DNA of 64,000 nucleotides from NCBI GenBank assembly GCA_018340375.1, contig JAFFJZ010000008.1, positions 4,402,001 through 4,466,000 of the forward strand, given 5' to 3'. Of the stretch, positions 47,623-59,818 are shown piece by piece; the stretch's first letter is position 1, and every line of letters begins with the position of its first letter. This DNA is from Gonatopus flavifemur. Taxonomy: Eukaryota; Arthropoda; Insecta; Hymenoptera; Dryinidae. The translations under genes and the position numbers were made by a program. The notes below the pieces were generated by a model. The model searched no databases and was not told the DNA's origin. It saw nothing but the letters and a program-made list of their open reading frames with translations.

Positions 47623-50590
47623 TTTTGAATGAATTATTGTTAATCTTTCTCGAACATTAATACAAAGTACTCTAATGTAGTAGCTTCTACTCCGAAAATA
47701 GTTAATACATACATTCGCTGGACGTTAGAGTGAAGTTTACCAGAATTGTAATATCGTGTACTTCTAATTTTGCTTTATAAAAATTGTTCTCAGACAATAC
47801 CATTCTTACCGGAAGGGTAACAAAAGCAGTTGCCTAGAATAGCAAATTATAGATGCACATTCCAAAGGGCTTTCATTTATACTGAGATTCCTCTGTTCAC
47901 TCACTTTTATTCAGAATGGCAAGACATCTAAAGATAACACCGCCCACAGGCATTTTTCATAAAGCGTGTAGAGCGTAGGGTATAATGGTAGGAAAACGAT
48001 TGTTAAAAGAGCCTTGAGTAATTACGTATAAGACTTAGAAATGCTTGATTCCTACAGAATCGATTCTTCTTTATAAAAAGTATATCTGTTCTCTATCAGG
48101 TCTCTCAAAATATTGATAAAAACTTGATATATTTTATATAAAAAAAGAACCGACTCTGTAAAAATCGAGCCTCCTTGATAAGACCTTGGTGGATTTCAAT
48201 TCAATTTTTCCTCATTTTCTCCGAGTTTAGCTCAATTATGAATAAGAGGATTATCTGTATTATGAAATACCGCGATTTAAACTCAGTGTACGTTTCCATG
48301 ATTATTATTCTACAATGTCATACGTATAAATGTATCCATTCAAACCAAATCTTCAGGAAAATGAAGCGAGAAGTGGATTTGAAACAATAAATGGAGAAAA
48401 TAATCCATTTTGAATTATTACCGTTATTATCATGTCAATGACACACCTGGCCATGAATTTGTAGCTTTTTCAAGTTACAACAATGAAATAATATAATCCT
48501 TCTAAAATTGTATTTCTAAATGCAATAATTTTGAGAGAATGTCTGATCAAACAACGTCATGAAACAAGTCTATATTCTGAGCACACTAGCAAATGTAATA
48601 CATAATTCATAATGTAATGTTTTCCTTCGTATATAATTTGTTACCTATTTGTCAACTACTCTATCTTTATTATGATCTCTCAATTATGTTCTTTACAATT
48701 CTCATTCTCTCGTTTTTACAGTGTACAGTTCCGCTACTACAGTTCAACGCGTTAGACTAAACATCGTTTAGCTTCACGGATTACGTGTATTGTCATGACA
48801 CGTATCTGATAGAACTTCAATAACGAAACGTGTTGTTCAAATCATGCTCTCAACACTTTCATTTTCAAAATGAAATATAATAAACAATTAAAACAAAATG
48901 ATAAAAGCATTACTCTGAAATACAAAATTCCACTCACGTTGTCGACTTGTTGTTGTGATATATATATACACTCGCAATCGAAAAATTCATGCTTCACAAG
49001 TTTGTTACGAAAAAATTCACACGCGCGTATTGCTGTATCTCTGCACAAGATGCTCACTTTTCATAATGCGGTAAACCGCAACAAGTGCGACCAGTAACAG
49101 ACCTATTTTTTCATTTCATATGTCTGCATGTGGAGTAATACGGTAACGTACATATGTAATATGAAAACAGAACGAGGTAATCTTGTATTCACTGAAGAAA
49201 AAAAACGATCAAATTACATTAACAACTTGTAAGATTGAATGGATTGTATTCTATAAAAGATGGGGGCTAACTTATTTTCATAGAAATAAATAAATTACAG
49301 AATTTTATATCTCATTCAAAGTAAATTTGTCATGTGATTTTAAAAGTCCCGTGATGGTTTTTATATTTGTAAAAACGACACGATGCAAGATCATAAATTT
49401 GCGTATATGTATGCATGCATGTGCGTGTGAGAGAAGGGATGTGAAGGAAAGAAAGAAAAAGAACAATGTTGGAAAAGTGTCAACTCTAGTGCAAGAAAGT
49501 AAAAATGTAAGGATCAGAAGAGGGTATAGACCCCCGGAGAGGAAACACATGTGGTTCACATGTGTTGCGTTTCGAACTGTTCACCATCGCGAGGATTCTT
49601 CTTTCTGGTATGACGAAAAACTTGGAAAGAAAAGGTGCAACCGTCTGTTGTGTTTTCAAGAGCATCCTGTATCGTTTGTCTAAGATTCATTTTTCTAAAA
49701 TCATTCGATACTCAATCTTGATTAATACATTTCTCTTGAAGTTTTCACCGATTTCTTCCAACTTCCAATTCAATATAAGCAGTGTTATAGATGACGATGA
49801 ATAAGATAATTCAAATACACTACCGATCAAAAGTATTTTATCAAGTCTCGAAGAGACGCGAGATGGCATCATCCTTGAAGATGATTTTTCTACGTAATGA
49901 TCAGTTAAGGGAATGCAAAAGGGTTGAAACGTCGAAAACAAATCGAAAAACATCGTGACTGATAGAGCAATTAATAATAAATTCCCGTTGGGTGAGAAGA
50001 CTAGAATTTTTTCTAGTTTGGTTTTTACAACAATTTCCGGCTGAGATATAGAACTCGAAGGATTTCGCGTTTCCTCGAGAGATGATAAAATACTTTTGAC
50101 CGGCAGTGACAAGATGTACGAGAGAAGGTTCCTTTCAAAGGGTCATGGCTGAGGCCAAAATAAGATATGTTTCCTTTTGAGAAAAGGTGTCAAATGTTGA
50201 GTTCCAGATGTAATAATTATATTCATCGATTATGGAAGTAGCCGACGTATTTGCGATCTGAATGGTCAACTTATTTTATTTACAACCCATAAATTAAGCA
50301 TTTTCAATAATTTTACCACGGAAAGAGGTATTTCAGTTTACTTTCAAAAATCAACCTCTGAAAATTTCGTAATGTGTTATGGGACATATTGTCAAGTACA
50401 AGGAAGTCGTCTTCAAACATTTTGCAGGCCCAATTGTTTTCAAATCAATATTTTCTAGTGTGTCGGATGTCCCTTTTCTCCGTAAGGTTGTAATTCATAA
50501 AAATTCCAGAACTTGAGAATCTAATAATCAGATATTAAATTTCCAAAGTTTGCAACTTTGCTGGAACAACTTATGACACTGAGAAAAGAG
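47623..50590. other. No gene recognised
   Basis: AT-rich with short frames. The longest (49687-50112, minus, 141 codons) is low-complexity in Ser, Leu and Ile with no recognisable domain. A small perfect palindrome, ACACATGTG...CACATGTGT, lies at 49545-49565. No RNA gene was found. Confidence 0.5.
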
Positions 50591-51110
50591 CAATTGAGGG
50601 TTCCCATGCAGTAACCGCTTAGGGGCTCGAAAAGCGGTGAAAGCGGTTACGCCGAGGGTTGGAAAGAAGTCGGAATTTGGAAAATCACAAAATACTGGGT
50701 GATAGGGCTTGAAGAATGAATGTAGTTATCTGTTTACCATTTTTTTTTAGGAATAATAGTTTTCGAGAGGAAAGATGAAAACTTCCTATTTCTCCGCACT
50801 AAAAATTATTAATGTTTTTCAATATTAAATTTGTTCTAACTCGTTTATTATTGGATGAATCAAAATAAATCTTGTGGATTGAGATTTTTGAGACTTCCCC
50901 GAAGACAATAATGTAGTAAAAGTTTGTACAAATTAATAACAAGTTAATAAATTTGTAATTCATGCTTGGCATTGAAAAAAGTGGTGGAGGAAGTATAGGC
51001 TACAGAAAACTTCCGGCGATAATATTAGGGGCCGTAGGAAAAATTGGATTCGTTCAGAATTTCAAACAAGGTTTATGTTCTTTGGGCCGGAAAATTCGAA
51101 TATCAAACTA

Positions 51111-52350
51111 CCCATGTGGAAATGGAAACACGGGCCGCTACTGGCTCACTACTGTTGCCGGAGGTGTCAGTACTGACAAATCTAGAGCGACCATTATGGG
51201 GCCAGTTGGATTGCCAGTACTGGCAAAGGAGTTGAAATGATAACACCATTTTACATAAGGGCCAGTATAACATTCACCACCACGGCAGTAGAGATATTTG
51301 ATGTGAGCCTGCTATGGCGAAACTCTGGCATTGCAACAGGATCAGTTGTTCTGCCAGAGCTGGATGAGAAATGACAATCCTATGTAGAAATTCAAACCCA
51401 ACCCAGTACTGGCACAGTAAGTACCGGTAAGCGGAATTACCAGGAGTGATCATATTCCCAGGGAAAGAAAAAACACATTAAATTTGAACTTTGAAAATCT
51501 GAATGATTCATTGTTCTCATTATCATCATCATCGGAAAAAGGCACACTAGAAGTCATTTCTCGAAAGTTCATTGAGTGAGGATTGTACCCGGATCCTGCG
51601 AGTGAGAAACTGAGTCTCTACCACATCAGCCGATCTCCGAGTTGACGACGAATCACTCAAATTGCCATTTATTGTAATGGAACCGTTGAAGTCATACAAT
51701 TCTCCATAGATTCCGTAGTGGAATAAAGTCCTACCAATGCTGGCACATTGTTGTCTCTCGAACATATTGAATGATGATACCAACTCTAGCCGAATGCTGG
51801 CGCGACTTCGGCTCATTACAACAGCCAAGTTGCTAAGATCGTGATTTTAACGTCAGTCGACTACCAATTCCGTAATCAGCCAGAGTCCTATCAATACTGG
51901 CACATTCTCATCTATCGAACATATTAAATGCTAGTACTAACTCTGGCTCAATACTGGCGCAGTATTGTCTCATCGAAATAACCGTGTTATTGGAAAGATC
52001 AGTGGAATCCCCATCCACTCTCTATTCCGTATTAGAACAACGTTGCATCGATATTAGTGTCGTATCGTCTTTTTTTCGCATTTCACCATCCAACCAAATC
52101 CGATTCGGTGCTGAAGCGGTTCCGTTTCTGTATGGTCTGGGTATTCTCCGAACGGTATTAATTCGATACTGGCTCAAGACCGTCTGACCACGTAAGCCAG
52201 TACCGTCTGAAATCCGGTGAACATTTGGCGCTAATTGGAAAACTGGTAATGCTTCTGAATGGGCACAGTTGTTTCTGCCGGAGTCTGGCAAATACAACTT
52301 TACCAGAACCGCGCCATTTGTCAACTCTGGCTATTCCCACATAGGTATGG
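51111..52350. mobile_element. 1.2 kb nested element built from CCAGTACTGGCA-type words
   Basis: It sits exactly where family A copies differ, bounded by CCCATGTGGAAATGG and TATTCCCACATAGG, which are inverted to each other. The interior holds close to twenty words of the type ACTGGC, GCCAGT and CTCTGGC in both orientations, including the palindrome TTGCCAGTACTGGCAAAGG. A tRNA-derived SINE copy lies inside. The frames here (up to 100 codons) have no recognisable domain. Confidence 0.6.
51560..51648 (-). repeat. tRNA-derived SINE copy 2
   Basis: Minus-strand A box CGGCTGATGTGG (complement of 51621-51632) followed by TAGAG, and B box GGGTACAATCC (complement of 51580-51590). The upstream part TCGTCAACTCGGAGAT is shared with the other copies. 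This is the best A-box match among the four. The T-to-A change in the B box weakens it. Confidence 0.7.
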
Positions 52351-53867
52351 TCGCAAGGGTTAGCGATTCCTCTTAAATAAACAATTCGATAGTTCATAAC
52401 GTTCTTGAGGACAATTGTTTATCCAAAAAAAATTACTAAAGAATGATACGGAAATAGTTCGATATTCGAATTCTCCGACCCAAAAAACGTAACCTTTGTT
52501 TGAAATATTCAACAAATCTAGTTTTTCCTACGACCCCTGATATTCACCCGCTGAACGATACAAAATCTTGACGAATTTCCGTTGCACGCGGATAAATAAA
52601 TCGCTGTATTTTACGAACTAATAGTCCAATCGATCTGAAACCTTACAAAAAGTTTGTCCACACACTAGTGACTAATTTTTTTCTGTAGCTCATATTTCTT
52701 CTACCACTCTTTCAATGCAAAGCCTAAAGAAAGATCTTTACAAACTTTCACGACATTGTTGTCTTCGGGGAAGTCTCACAAATCCCACCTGCGAGGTTTA
52801 TTTCGATACATCGAAAAATGACCAAGTAAGAACGAGTTTAATATTGAAAAACATTGATTTTTGGGGCGAAAAATAGGAAACTTTGTTTTCCTACTTGAAA
52901 CTTATTGGTCCTAGAACAACATGGTAAACAGATATTCATATTCATTTTCCAAGCCCCATCACCCAGTATTTTTATATTTTTAAATTCCAACTTCTTTTAC
53001 GACCCTTGACGTGACCGTTTTTTGCGCGCCTAACCGGTTATTGCATGAGGACCCTCAATTACTAAACGTTTAGAAATTGAGTGACACATAGCGAGCCATG
53101 AATAGTATTGTATAATAACGATTGAAGAATACTGAGTAACGTAGAGCAAAATTTAAGTAATTTTCCTTGAAATTTCATGAAACATCGTTGAAAGTTCAGT
53201 AATATTCAGATTTATCGAGCAAATATGTTAGCCTTCAAATTGTTTTATCTCAGTGCAATAATCTGTAAAAGTGCATAAAAATGTTGCAAAGGAGGGTGAC
53301 AAATGAAAGTCCACTATAGATTTAGAGAAAATAAAAAAAATTCATCAACAAACAGTATTGAGCATAATGTTTTTCGCTGCTCGCTTTACCAAGAGAAAAT
53401 TTTCAAAAATCTCTTTTCAAGTTGCACAAAACTTTTTAAATTAAATCTCCCGCTTAATTTATTAATCTCTAAGCACAGATGAAAGAGAGAATAATTGAGG
53501 AAAAGACACTTTCAAACAAAACCGAGCATCTCCATTAGTTTTATTCAATCGCATAAAACATAATGAAAAAAACATTTCAACCCCCTTCATCTTTTGCTAT
53601 TGTTTTTTGAATATTATAATTATCACGGACAAATTTCTGTTATTCCACGCATATATATACACATTTGCACACATAAGCGACAATACTGACACACGATCAA
53701 CCATACCATACCTGTTTTCACCATACCCTAACCAGTACTTTTCTCCACCCTTCTCTTGATCTCCACTTCAAGTAAAGAGAACCACGCAAATAAACAACCA
53801 AGCAAGTTAGCAAGGGTCTCTATTAGTTATAGCCAAGAAGAAAGAGGAAGAGAGAAATCGAGCGAGG

Positions 53868-54060
53868 TATAAATAACGAAGCCACAATATAAACGCAGTA
53901 AGTATTAGACGAAGAAGAAAACTTGCTGGCTTGTAGGGATCTTCAAGCAACCAAGCAACCGACGACGACAACGACGACCGTGCAGCCACGTCTCGTATAG
54001 CAACCAAGCATCGATAATGATGTCGGCTGACAAGTTGCACCGCAGGTTGCGAACTGATAC
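53868..54060 (+). promoter_or_regulatory. Weak candidate TATA promoter with short leader and ATG
   Basis: TATAAATA at 53868-53875 is followed 29 bases later by GCAGTA (53895-53900), an acceptable initiator with A at 53897. The next 120 bases are GC-richer (CCGACGACGACAACGACGAC) and reach an ATG-ATG pair opening a 20-codon frame, MMSADKLHRRLRTDTY..., which ends in TAG. A GTAAAA donor lies just after TACATAC. It could be a first coding exon of an unknown gene, or nothing: no downstream exon was recognised. Confidence 0.2.
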
Positions 54061-54447
54061 ATACGTAAAACTATCTTAGTCACACAAAATGCTTTAGAAA
54101 TGAACCGAATGGAAAATAAAATAATAAATTATTATACAACATTTGGAATTCTTTTCACATCAATAGGAGTTTTCCTAACTATGTGATCGAATGAGCTTCT
54201 GAAATTCACTTGACTCGTTCTTGGAATTATCATATATCATATTCCGTACAGCACATGACGTGTCAGGCTCATGGGAGAAACATATATTTGGAAACATAGG
54301 AACATGCCATCCATATTCTAAGCACATTCAGGCACATAGAAATGTCCGCCCAAATGACCCGAATTCAAGAATATCCCAACAAACACCGAAAGTCTTGAAC
54401 ACATCTACAAGATATCTTTAGGAAGATATCTTTTAGATACATATATA

Positions 54448-55170
54448 CAGGGTGGCGCAGAAGTCTGGAAACACCCCCATAACTTTTGAACGGAGCATGA
54501 GATTTGGATTCAATTTTTTCTTAATTAAAGGAGGGATCAAAGGCTGTCTCAACGGGAAACTCCCGAGAAAAAGTGAATTAGATCTAATGAGATCTATATA
54601 GATCTCTTGGGATATAAGTAGATCTCTTTAGATATATGTAGATCTCTTTAGATCTAAATTTTGGAAAAACAAGATCTACTCGTGCCTTAAGGAATCTGGT
54701 TCAAGAAGATTCCTAAGTAGATCTCTTTGGATCTTCGTAGATCGTGTTTTTCCAAAATTTAGATCTAAAGAGATCTACGTATATATAAAGAGATCTACTT
54801 ATATCTCAAGAGATCTACATAGATCTCATTAGATCTAATTCACTTTTTCTCGGGCTTTGAGTTCCCCAGCGCTGTAGGAAACGATGGGGGTAGGGGGGGG
54901 GGGCAAAATCTCAAAACAGACGGGATACGTCATTCGATAGGGTTTTCCAACCCAAATCCAGCGGTTTCTTGTTTTTTGAAATCGGATCATTTTCGCTGAG
55001 TTATCGTAATTTTAATACTCTTATCTTCTTTTGATGAAAACAACTTTGCAGCTGACCCATATTACTATAAGTTTTCACAAAACTACGCCAAATTAAAGGA
55101 GGAGTGTCCATATACGCTCATGTGTCCCAAAACTGCTATTATTATGGGGATCTCTGCTGAGAACTTTTCT
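54448..55170. mobile_element. CAGGGTG-end element, right terminus not found
   Basis: ATACAGGGTGGCGCAGAAGT opens the element and the text after it (ACTTTTGAACGGAGCATGAG) is of the same style as the elements at 4270 and 60022, though not homologous in detail. A palindromic insertion at 54562-54854 splits it. No matching CACCCTG end was seen downstream, so it is probably truncated. Confidence 0.5.
54562..54854. mobile_element. 293 bp palindrome packed with AGATCT
   Basis: CCCGAGAAAAAGTGAATTAG at the left is mirrored by CTAATTCACTTTTTCTCGGG at the right. The arms are about 110 bases and nearly perfect. The 293 bases hold fourteen AGATCT hexamers, each itself a palindrome, so the element folds at two levels. 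Both arms include AAATTTTGGAAAAACA or its complement. It is nested in a CAGGGTG-end element. Confidence 0.9.
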
Positions 55171-56330
55171 CAGTGTAAATTTCATCTGAATGGGGGTGAA
55201 AATTAATTTTACTAGAATATAAAATTTCATTGATTACAAATAAGGATTTTTCAGTATCTGCGATGCGATAAATATTGCTTTTACGCAAGATGTAGATATC
55301 AAATTTTTATGAAACCACGCTTTTCGTATCTTGTACCCACCCCTCCTCCTCTTCCTCCTCCTCGTTTCAAAACGAATGATTGAATCTTTTGATCAGGCAA
55401 TATCTTAGTTTCTTTCACACGAATGGTTATAAGCATAGTGATGGCATATTTCAAGTCTAAGGAGACCAGTAGACTTTGGATATTATACATGTGACGCCGT
55501 TCCGGACTATAGAACTGAAAGACACTTGTATTTGATTAACGGATGTCGCCACGTAGTTACTACATTACGCAGTCAATAATAAAATGATACGTTTATCTAT
55601 TACAACCTGTCGATCTTTTTCAAAGCCATTGGTTATGTAGAGCGAGGGAATTACAAATAAATTTGATTAGTGGTAGAAAGATACGATATTTTAGATTACT
55701 CACTGTCTTATTAGTCTTTTTCAAAAATCTATTCACAACAAAATTAAATTTCAGATTTTTTTTATCATGTTTTTAAAGAGTGTGTTGAGATTATGTTAAT
55801 AATAAATGGGATATTGTTGAATTTAGAAGATTCTTTTTTTGTGATTTTCAATGGTGTGGATGTGAAATATAATTGATGCATCATGCAATCAACTCATAAT
55901 TTCAAATATTAAAACACATGAATACCATAAACATACTTAAGAAAATAAATCAGACGGAATTTCATATTTTAATGGTAGTGAACTGTATATTCAATAATAC
56001 ATGATACTGATTCAATACAGTTCATAAAATTCTTATCGACTTCCAATCAAGATTTTATAAAAAATCAATAAAAACTCGGTAATCTTTTTTCACAGAAAAT
56101 GATCAATTTTATACAATAAAATATCTGAATATGAATCAATCCTTCTTGCACAAACGTGAGTTTTCCAGACCTAGTCTAATAACTGAGGTGTGATTTTCTG
56201 TGTTTTTATACGAAGAGGTGATCGGATACTGATATCTGCTATTGATAATTAATATACATTAAATTTATGATTATAATTATATAATTATATATTGATTATA
56301 TAATGCAACTCTGGGAAAAAATAATAAAAG
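55171..56330. other. No gene recognised
   Basis: AT-rich, with a CTCCTCCTCCTC-like tract at 55343-55362. Short frames only. Confidence 0.5.
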
Positions 56331-56335
56331 ACGAT

Positions 56336-56398
56336 CGGAAGGCTCAAAACCCGCATAAAAAGACACAGGACTTTTTATGCGGTATTGGCTCCTTCAAT
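56336..56398. repeat. Perfect 12 bp stem hairpin
   Basis: CCGCATAAAAAG (56351-56362) and CTTTTTATGCGG (56371-56382) form a perfect stem around an 8-base loop. Weaker pairing continues outwards (GAAGGCTC with GGCTCCTTC). It could be a short structured RNA, a MITE core or chance. It does not match a miRNA I know. Confidence 0.5.
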
Positions 56399-56739
56399 CA
56401 GTTTCTACCTCCTCCTTTTACCAGGAAAGCCTTCTCCCCAAAGAGTAGATGAGTTCTCTTATGAGATATCTGACTCAAATCTTAGTAATCAGAATCACTC
56501 TGGCAATATACGCAAAGAAAAAAGTGATCTGAAATACTAGTAGAACTACATTTTATACAGTAAAATGAAAAAAAAAACTCATATTATGAGGTTATGTATC
56601 ATATTTGATGATTAAAGTTACTTCACTTTCTAATGAATAGGTCACAATTTTTGTCATTTCCAGACCAAGAGAAACTAGAAGAGAACTAAACCAACGCAGA
56701 CAGTTACGTCTTATCAGAATGTTTTTGATACCCTTATAA

Positions 56740-56960
56740 GACACGGAGAGTCCTTTTTCAAAAAACAAGCATGCTCTCTAAATTGAAAAGAGTGAGACTC
56801 CTACTTTAACCAGAAGACAAGTTCCTTCTGGCTGCCGAAAGAGTAAATTCTCACTCCAAAAGAGTGGAATTTCACTCTTTAGGCAACCAGAAGGGAACTT
56901 ATTTGTCCGTTCGAGTGAGGTTTTTACTTTTCCTTATTAAGAGAGTAAAATTCTTTGAGA
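56740..56960. repeat. Palindromic element rich in GAGTGA/TCACTC
   Basis: AGACAAGTTCCTTCTGGCTG and CCGAAAGAGTAAATTCTCAC pair with GAGTGGAATTTCACTCTTTA and GGCAACCAGAAGGGAACTT. TCACTC, GAGTGA and AGAGTG words recur throughout. The style resembles 38560-38670. Outer ends are not certain. Confidence 0.6.
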
Positions 56961-57295
56961 ACTTCTTGAGGACTAATGATTTCATCAAGAGCTCTAGAAG
57001 AGTACAATAACATTAATGTCTCAAAAGTTGCATTCTTCAAAGCTCCTTGTGGAATCGATACAGCAATTCATATTGCAACATTTCTCTCGGTGTGTATACT
57101 ATAATCATGGAAAAAGAATTAAATTGGGAAATCATCAAGTTCGGTTGCTAAGGAGAAAAGGAAGATATAGTCAAAAGAAGACTGTTCATATAAGAGGGTT
57201 CTCGTAGCAGCTGGTCAAACAACTCTCGAGCCCGTTCGGTATTCGAGTTGGGATCACATACCGACACTTGGATATGGTACATATGTATATTTATA

Positions 57296-57330
57296 GTATG
57301 TATGTATGTATATATATATATATGGATATA
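57296..57330. repeat. TATG/TA microsatellite
   Basis: Three to four TATG units run into about six TA units. Confidence 0.9.
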
Positions 57331-58974
57331 TACACATGTAACTGTTGAAAGCATGTATGCGTTAAAGAGGTTTTTCGGTTCAAAGATGTTCAGAGTTTTA
57401 ATTACTCAGCGGGGTGTCATCCCTCGAAGAAAAGTTTGGGGTACTCAGAGGTCAAAGATGATCTTAAAATCCAAGTAAAATGGATATAAAAATAAATTAT
57501 TTCGACGTATTTCATTCTTTACAAACAATGAATGTACGAAGAAAAATAGTAAAAGAACACACAAAATCGTTCAAAGTTATTGTTTCTTCATTTCTTTTCT
57601 TATTTTGTTCAGTTTTGTATCACCAAAAGTATTGATCATTTTATGAAATACAAATTTTTAATGAATGACAACAAATTATCATACATTCAGTGGGATTGAA
57701 TAATGATCCAACCTTCTCAGATCCTGTCCTCATTTGAATGAGTTTATCATTAAAATTTTCTAAAGATTAGAGTTATCAAAATATTGAGCCTAATGAGCCT
57801 CAAAAGCACTGGCATTCGAAAGAACTCTGTCCACATTGAAAAGAATCCAAGGTTCGAGAAGTTAATGGAAAGCAGAAAACTTGAATCGATGTATTTTTTT
57901 AGAAATAACCCGAAATAATAAAAAGAGCCTGGCCTGGTGTTATTGGGGCATAATTTTAATTTATTATTTCATTATTATTATCATCACTTTTTTAACATTC
58001 CATTATCATATGCACAAAGAAATCGTCGAAAGTGAATATTTGAATCCCATTCCCAAGTTGTGGCGTTCCTAATGATGGCCAATATTGGCCACGATTTGTT
58101 TGCCACAATAGTGCCTTTTGGTAGTCTTCAATCCCAACGGATATATTATACTTCAATTCAAAATGTAATGATCATATAAAACCATAGTGACTAAACATAT
58201 ATGATTTAATCTAAATTTGAACACTAATTACATTTATTGTACACAAAGATTTTATTATCAATTTTCAATTTGCATGGAATATATTATTTTCAATATAAAA
58301 AATTGGTTTCAACAAAAGATATTACATCATTATAATGAATTATGAGTTTCAGTGTGGAGTAATAACAGGGCAAAAATTTGTTGCGGCTGTCATGACATTG
58401 AAGTGGAGTTCCATCATTACCAAGCTTTTCTCAATCTCAGTGATGGGATACACTGAAACTTGTGAAAATCGTTGGCAAAGTAACATGAAAGTGCTCGTAA
58501 AGTACCGTGAAAATGCCATTTGGTTATATTCATTTGATACAGCTAAAAACACTCCATGGCACATTCATAGAACATTCATTTCCGTGAACGTACTATGAAG
58601 ATACTTTGAACGTATTCAACTGTATCAAATGCATGTAATTTTATGATTCTTCTATGTACGTGGTTGTACTGCTTGGGTGACCAATTTTCTACGTATCTAC
58701 AAATTTTGCCGCTTCCGGAAACGACAACAATTTATTGAAGTTCTCAATACCGATCTATATTGAACCTATATTGGAAAATTATATATATAAAAGCGTGATA
58801 TATTTCTATATAGTTCCTATATAGGATCCTCACTGGGGCCTAAACATTGATATGGAAAGTCAATCCGAGCCCGATTATTGCCTGGAAAAAATTTCCACGC
58901 GGGAAGTAATATAATGGAGAGTGCATAGAATGGTAGTGAAATTTAGTAAATCCTGCTCAGAGAATAGATCTGGA
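57331..58974. other. No gene recognised
   Basis: Short frames only (longest 87 codons at 58335-58598). 58770-58815 carries a TATATA-rich fragment with CTATATAGTTCCTATATAGG. Nothing further could be supported. Confidence 0.5.
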
Positions 58975-59125
58975 ATTTGATTCGTTTCCATCCGGTTTGA
59001 TTTGGAACCTATACGGGTATCAATCTTCGTTTATATGGATACCGCATGGATTTGCGATTGTATTTGGTTTCATTCGGAATCCAATGTGGATTTTGTATCT
59101 GCGTTCCATCCACGTCTTATTCGGA
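58975..59125. repeat. Degenerate GGAATCCA/GGATTTG repeat
   Basis: TTCGTTTCCATCCGG, GGATACCGCATGGATTTGCG, TTTCATTCGGAATCCA and TTATTCGGAATCCATC recur with spacing near 25-40 bases. It resembles the CCGGAT repeat at 3455 but is more decayed. Confidence 0.4.
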
Positions 59126-59199
59126 ATCCATCTGAAAAATTATAATCTGGGTATATTATTGTGTGAAAAAAAAAATGTCCCTTACCTGATGAAAGTTCG

Positions 59200-59295
59200 C
59201 TCACACGGAATTGCATCCATGTCCTGCGAGTAAAAGACTGAATGTGAGAAACTCTGCCGCATCAGCGGATTCCCGGGATGGCGACCAAGCATTCA
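59200..59295 (-). repeat. tRNA-derived SINE copy 3, decayed
   Basis: Minus-strand A box region CCGCTGATGCGG (complement of 59258-59269) and a decayed B box GGATGCAATTCC (complement of 59208-59219), joined by TTTTACTCGCAGGACA as in the other copies. Confidence 0.6.
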
Positions 59296-59734
59296 CAAAG
59301 CCCAATAATCATTGACTTGATTATAAACCCAGCCTCTAGCACAAGACCTCCTGAGACTTTTTTTTGACCAATTTTATAAAATTTGGCTCAGACTTAGGGA
59401 TGATAAAATCAAGCCAAGTTTAGGCTAATGGTCTTAGCAGATCTGGTTCAAATGATTCACCAAGCATCAACCAATACTTTCTTGACCACGGGTATTATGA
59501 GGAAAAAAGAAATCGATCCATATTTCAGATCATAAGTTCCTTCTCCGGAGTACAAGAATCATGTTGAGACAATGGAACAAATGTGCCAAGGTTGGAACAA
59601 GGGTGTATCATCATCGACGAATTGGCGTTCTTTGATATTTCGCTCATAAAATAATTAACCACAATAGAATATTCAGTTATAAATTTTAATTTTGAATACT
59701 CAATTTTAATAGAATTCTAATGACCGACTTTAAA

Positions 59735-59818
59735 GTTCCCCCCAGTGGGGATTGAACCCGGGTCTTGCGAGTGACAGTCGAAGCTTCTATTACATCCACG
59801 AATCTCCGAGATGACGAC
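59735..59818 (-). repeat. tRNA-derived SINE copy 4
   Basis: Minus-strand B box GGGTTCAATCCC (complement of 59748-59759) is perfect, preceded by CACTCGCAAGACCC and followed by CACTGGGGGG. The A box region is diverged (ATTCGTGGATGTAA). The 5' side GTCGTCATCTCGGAGAT is shared with the copy at 51560. Confidence 0.7.

Larger units (their letters stand above)
50591..53060. mobile_element. 2.5 kb foldback element, family A, with nested insertion
   Basis: CAATTGAGGGTTCCCATGCA at the left is mirrored by TGCATGAGGACCCTCAATT at the right. The arms are about 500-690 bases (50591-51110 and 52370-53060). They share GGTGATAGGGCTTGAAGAAT opposite CAAGCCCCATCACCC, and GACAATAATGTAGTAAAAGT opposite CTTTCACGACATTGTTGTC. 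Compared with the copy at 30304, the centre carries an extra 1.2 kb (51111-52350), which is a separate nested element. No transposase frame is present. Long arms without coding sequence are typical of foldback elements. Confidence 0.88.

Noticed and set aside
49687..50112. 141-codon minus-strand open frame
   Set aside because: Low-complexity Ser/Leu/Ile composition, no domain or signal, and no promoter or splice context.
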